Below are positions 61,462 through 64,000 of a stretch of DNA of 64,000 nt, piece after piece. The first letter of the stretch is position 1; each line of letters begins with the position of its first letter. The notes beneath the pieces are model-generated. The model saw only the letters and a program-made list of their open reading frames with translations, was not told the origin of the DNA and did not search any database. The DNA is from Rostratula benghalensis (lineage: Eukaryota > Chordata > Aves > Charadriiformes > Rostratulidae), in assembly GCA_013399305.1 (NCBI GenBank), contig VXAI01000028.1:3787575-3851574 (forward strand), read 5' to 3'. The translations under genes were made by a program, and so were the position numbers.

Positions 61462-61881
61462 NNNNNNNNNNNNNNNNNNNNNNNNNNNNNNNNNNNNNNN
61501 NNNNNNNNNNNNNNNNNNNNNNNNNNNNNNNNNNNNNNNNNNNNNNNNNNNNNNNNNNNNNNNNNNNNNNNNNNNNNNNNNNNNNNNNNNNNNNNNNNNN
61601 NNNNNNNNNNNNNNNNNNNNNNNNNNNNNNNNNNNNNNNNNNNNNNNNNNNNNNNNNNNNNNNNNNNNNNNNNNNNNNNNNNNNNNNNNNNNNNNNNNNN
61701 NNNNNNNNNNNNNNNNNNNNNNNNNNNNNNNNNNNNNNNNNNNNNNNNNNNNNNNNNNNNNNNNNNNNNNNNNNNNNNNNNNNNNNNNNNNNNNNNNNNN
61801 NNNNNNNNNNNNNNNNNNNNNNNNNNNNNNNNNNNNNNNNNNNNNNNNNNNNNNNNNNNNNNNNNNNNNNNNNNNNNNNNN
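61462..61881. other. Assembly gap (420 N) inside a CR1
   Basis: Four hundred and twenty N bases interrupt a single CR1 copy whose two sides are collinear. The length is close to what a continuous CR1 would need. Confidence 0.99.
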
Positions 61882-62127
61882 CCCCAGGATGCCATTGGCC
61901 TTCCTGGCCACCAGGGCACAGAGCTGGCTCATGGTCATCCTGCTGTCTACCAGGACCCCCAGGTTCCTTTCCCCTTCACTGCTCTTCAACAGTACAGTTC
62001 CCAACTTGTACTGGTACCTGCAGTTGTTCTTGCCCAGATGTAGGACTCTACACTTGTCCTTGTTAAATTTCATTAAATTTCTCTCTGCCCAGCTCTCCAG
62101 CCTGTCCAGGTCTCTCTGGATGGCAGA
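61882..62127 (-). pseudogene. CR1 ORF2 C-terminal fragment
   Basis: On the minus strand the frame is open from about 62127 to the gap and reads [37 protein letters not shown] and RKANGILG, the well-known region downstream of the CR1 reverse transcriptase. Beyond the gap the frame resumes (HWKGLPREVVESPSLETFK) and is open to about 61330. The RT and endonuclease domains are missing, so this is a truncated, inactive copy. Confidence 0.9.
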
Positions 62128-64000
62128 GTGTTCTTTTCTTTGCTGGGATGTAGCAGGAGCTGTTTCTGGATATAAGAGAAGTTATTGGTGAAAACAGCCT
62201 GCACCCCAAAGTGATGATGAGACAGTAGAATTTATTCCACTGCGTGGACCTGTTGATTAAAACCATCATTCATATCACTGAAAAATGAGCCGCCATAGAG
62301 ACAAACTACTCCAGAGCCTGCTCTTTCATTCTATAATAATCATTTCACACAACATAATTATCTTCCAAAGTTGCTGATGACAAGGCTAAAATACAAAAAT
62401 ATTCAAGAGTATCTCCATGAAGCTTATTGATGTGCTAGCTAAATTTTTAGCACATACAGAGGTTGTGAGAGGTCTTTGTCTGCTTGTCTACATTAACATT
62501 TGCATTTGCTGTTCATAAGAAAATATGAGCTTCATCATGTTAATTGCAGCTCTTTCATCTTTCTGCTTCAAACTGTATTATAACTGACCTAGCTTAAATA
62601 TGCAGTGCTAAAGGGCTCCAGAAACAGAGGGCTACACATACCACAATCATGTCTACTATCTTATGTGAAGCCCCCCCAAGATGCCCTCCAATTTGTGCTG
62701 CAAGGCAGCTATGACACCGGTGCCCAAGCTCTATTATCTAAAGGCAGTGCTGGATTAGCTCTGATAATCTGAGAAGAAAAAGGACACAGGGACATATTTT
62801 AGCGTAGTTCTCCTGTGAATGGCACACTCTTATATGAAAACTAAGGGCTTCTGGTAGGTCCTGGTGGCACTGCAAGTGCCCCTGCACATTGTACCACAGC
62901 CGTATGTTTGTAGCTACTGTGGTCTACAGCTCACAGCCTAACGTTGTGGCGTAACATCATGCACCATCTGAACAGACAGGGAAGTTTTGCTTTGAAGAGA
63001 AGTCAGTTACCAGAAAGAGGTCAAGCTATTCATTTTGGCTGGTGTGATGAAGAACATCCTAGGAATTACCCAGGTCAGGTTCCCTTGAGCATAAGGTGCA
63101 AAAGTCCAGACCTGATGCACCACAACTCAAGGTGCTTCACAGCCCAGATGGAAGAAGACTTCTGTCCCTGTCTCTCCTATGATGAGAATAGAGTATTTGC
63201 TGTTCCTACTGCTGCTGAGACTTTTATTTCTTGAAAATGCTATCAGCTTTCACACACTGCGTGCTAGAGAGGTTGATGAAGTGTAGCAGCACAGGTGATA
63301 GCCAGGCAGGAGAGATGGATGGATTTGCTTGGGGCTGCAGAGCTGGAGGAACAGCAGTCCCTGATGGCCCCAGCCTGGAGCCAGCTATGGCATTAGGCAG
63401 AGGCACTGGCTGAGCAAAGCCTGTTGGCTCTACACTGTGTGGAAGCAGATTCACCTCTGGAGGGTGTGCTGGATGCTGCACCTTCCCAGGCAGTAGTGTG
63501 AACACTGAAAACATGTTGAGAGCAGGAATGGAGCAGCTAACAGGCTGATGAGAGCTGCCTCCTTATAACGACAGGAAAGACCGCTAAGGACAGCAGCACT
63601 TTTCCTGAGAGCAGACCCACAGAGGAGCAAAGGATGGTGGTGATTAAAGGCTTCTCAACTTGTTCTGCTTTACCTTCTCTCAAACAGGTACCAACAACAG
63701 AGGAAGGCAGATAAAGAGGCCTTATTTCTGGCAATAGCTCCTGAAAGCCTGGCTTTGTGGCAGCTCAGGAGATGCATGCCAAGAAGGAGTGGGATTTGTG
63801 CTCCTTGCAAGAAGGAGGCAATGGAGCAATATGTTTTTAGACAGAAAGTATAAAACCAAAATGAAAATACAGAAGCGTTTGTAACTTATCTGAGGGCTAC
63901 GAGCTGTATCTTGCAGATTCAGGAAGGCAGCTTGGTCGAGTTCCTCTGGAGGCGCCAAACCCTGACTGGGAGCTGGGCCAGAACACTCAACACTCAGGAA
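62128..64000. other. Unique non-coding stretch to the window end
   Basis: No gene, RNA or named repeat is recognised. Frames of 96 codons at 62944-63234 and 63224-63514 show no domain. Confidence 0.5.

Larger units (their letters stand above)
61284..62127 (-). mobile_element. CR1 LINE, antisense, best preserved, contains gap
   Basis: The left end is a clean tail (ATCACAGAATCACAGAC). The next landmarks are ATTGGAAGGGACCTTGAAAG, CATCTAGTCCAATCCCCCTG and CCACCTCTCTGGGCAGCCCC, then the gap. Right of the gap come CCCAGGATGCCATTGGCCTT, CCAGGACCCCCAGGTTCCTT, TTGTTAAATTTCATTAAATT and CCTGTCCAGGTCTCTCTGGA. The copy extends further 5' than its neighbours and keeps an open ORF2 frame on both sides of the gap, suggesting a younger insertion. 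It carries the ATTCTGTG tail variant, like the copy at 6735. Confidence 0.97.

Noticed and set aside
61240..62191. Plus-strand frames of 267-293 codons
   Set aside because: They cross the 420-base gap and are antisense to a CR1.
1..64000. CRISPR arrays, operons, insertion sequences, tRNA or rRNA genes
   Set aside because: I looked for regular direct repeats with spacers, tRNA T-loop and anticodon patterns and rRNA-like blocks, and saw none; the DNA is clearly vertebrate nuclear.

Overview
The window looks like a piece of a bird nuclear genome, probably a neognath. The best evidence is that every interspersed repeat I can name is a CR1 LINE with the avian/reptilian 3' end: a short tail of ATTCTATG-type octamers and no poly(A). 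The background is A/T-rich, with short microsatellites, one GC-rich CpG-island-like block and three runs of N. I see no bacterial, phage, plasmid or CRISPR features and no tRNA or rRNA gene. Nearly all short open frames here are what chance gives in 64 kb of vertebrate non-coding DNA.

Layout. 1-6734 is unique A/T-rich DNA. 6735-7645 is the most informative CR1 copy: it carries a decayed reverse-transcriptase fragment joined by an internal deletion to the 3' tail. 7646-16869 holds two short CR1 tails and low-complexity runs. 16870-17330 is an antisense CR1 with a 93-codon open frame. 17331-33002 is mostly unique DNA with two old CR1 remnants (23520-23858 and about 30855-30945). It also holds a candidate terminal coding exon on the minus strand (30118-30315). 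CR1 copies follow at 33003, 35346 and 39559. A CpG-island-like block lies at 44281-45050, broken by a 405-base gap, with a GC-rich tandem repeat and a TA microsatellite on its right side. CR1 fragments at 45666, 48865, 57054 and 61284 complete the series; the last is the freshest looking and contains a 420-base gap.

Genes. No protein-coding gene can be named. The best coding candidate is the minus-strand exon at 30118-30315. It has a branch-point-like motif, a good acceptor, a hydrophobic reading frame ending in a stop, and a phase-compatible 54-base candidate exon upstream (31256-31309). If real, it would be the 3' end of a multi-pass membrane protein gene transcribed leftward, and the CpG island at 44-45 kb would be a possible promoter. 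That link is inference. A weaker minus-strand candidate lies at 47523-47652.

Beyond genes and CR1, I flag several A/T-rich stretches that look like conserved non-coding elements and several inverted repeats. The expected number of such palindromes by chance is not negligible, and I say so where it matters. I found no convincing novel system; the rest reads as ordinary intergenic or intronic avian DNA.
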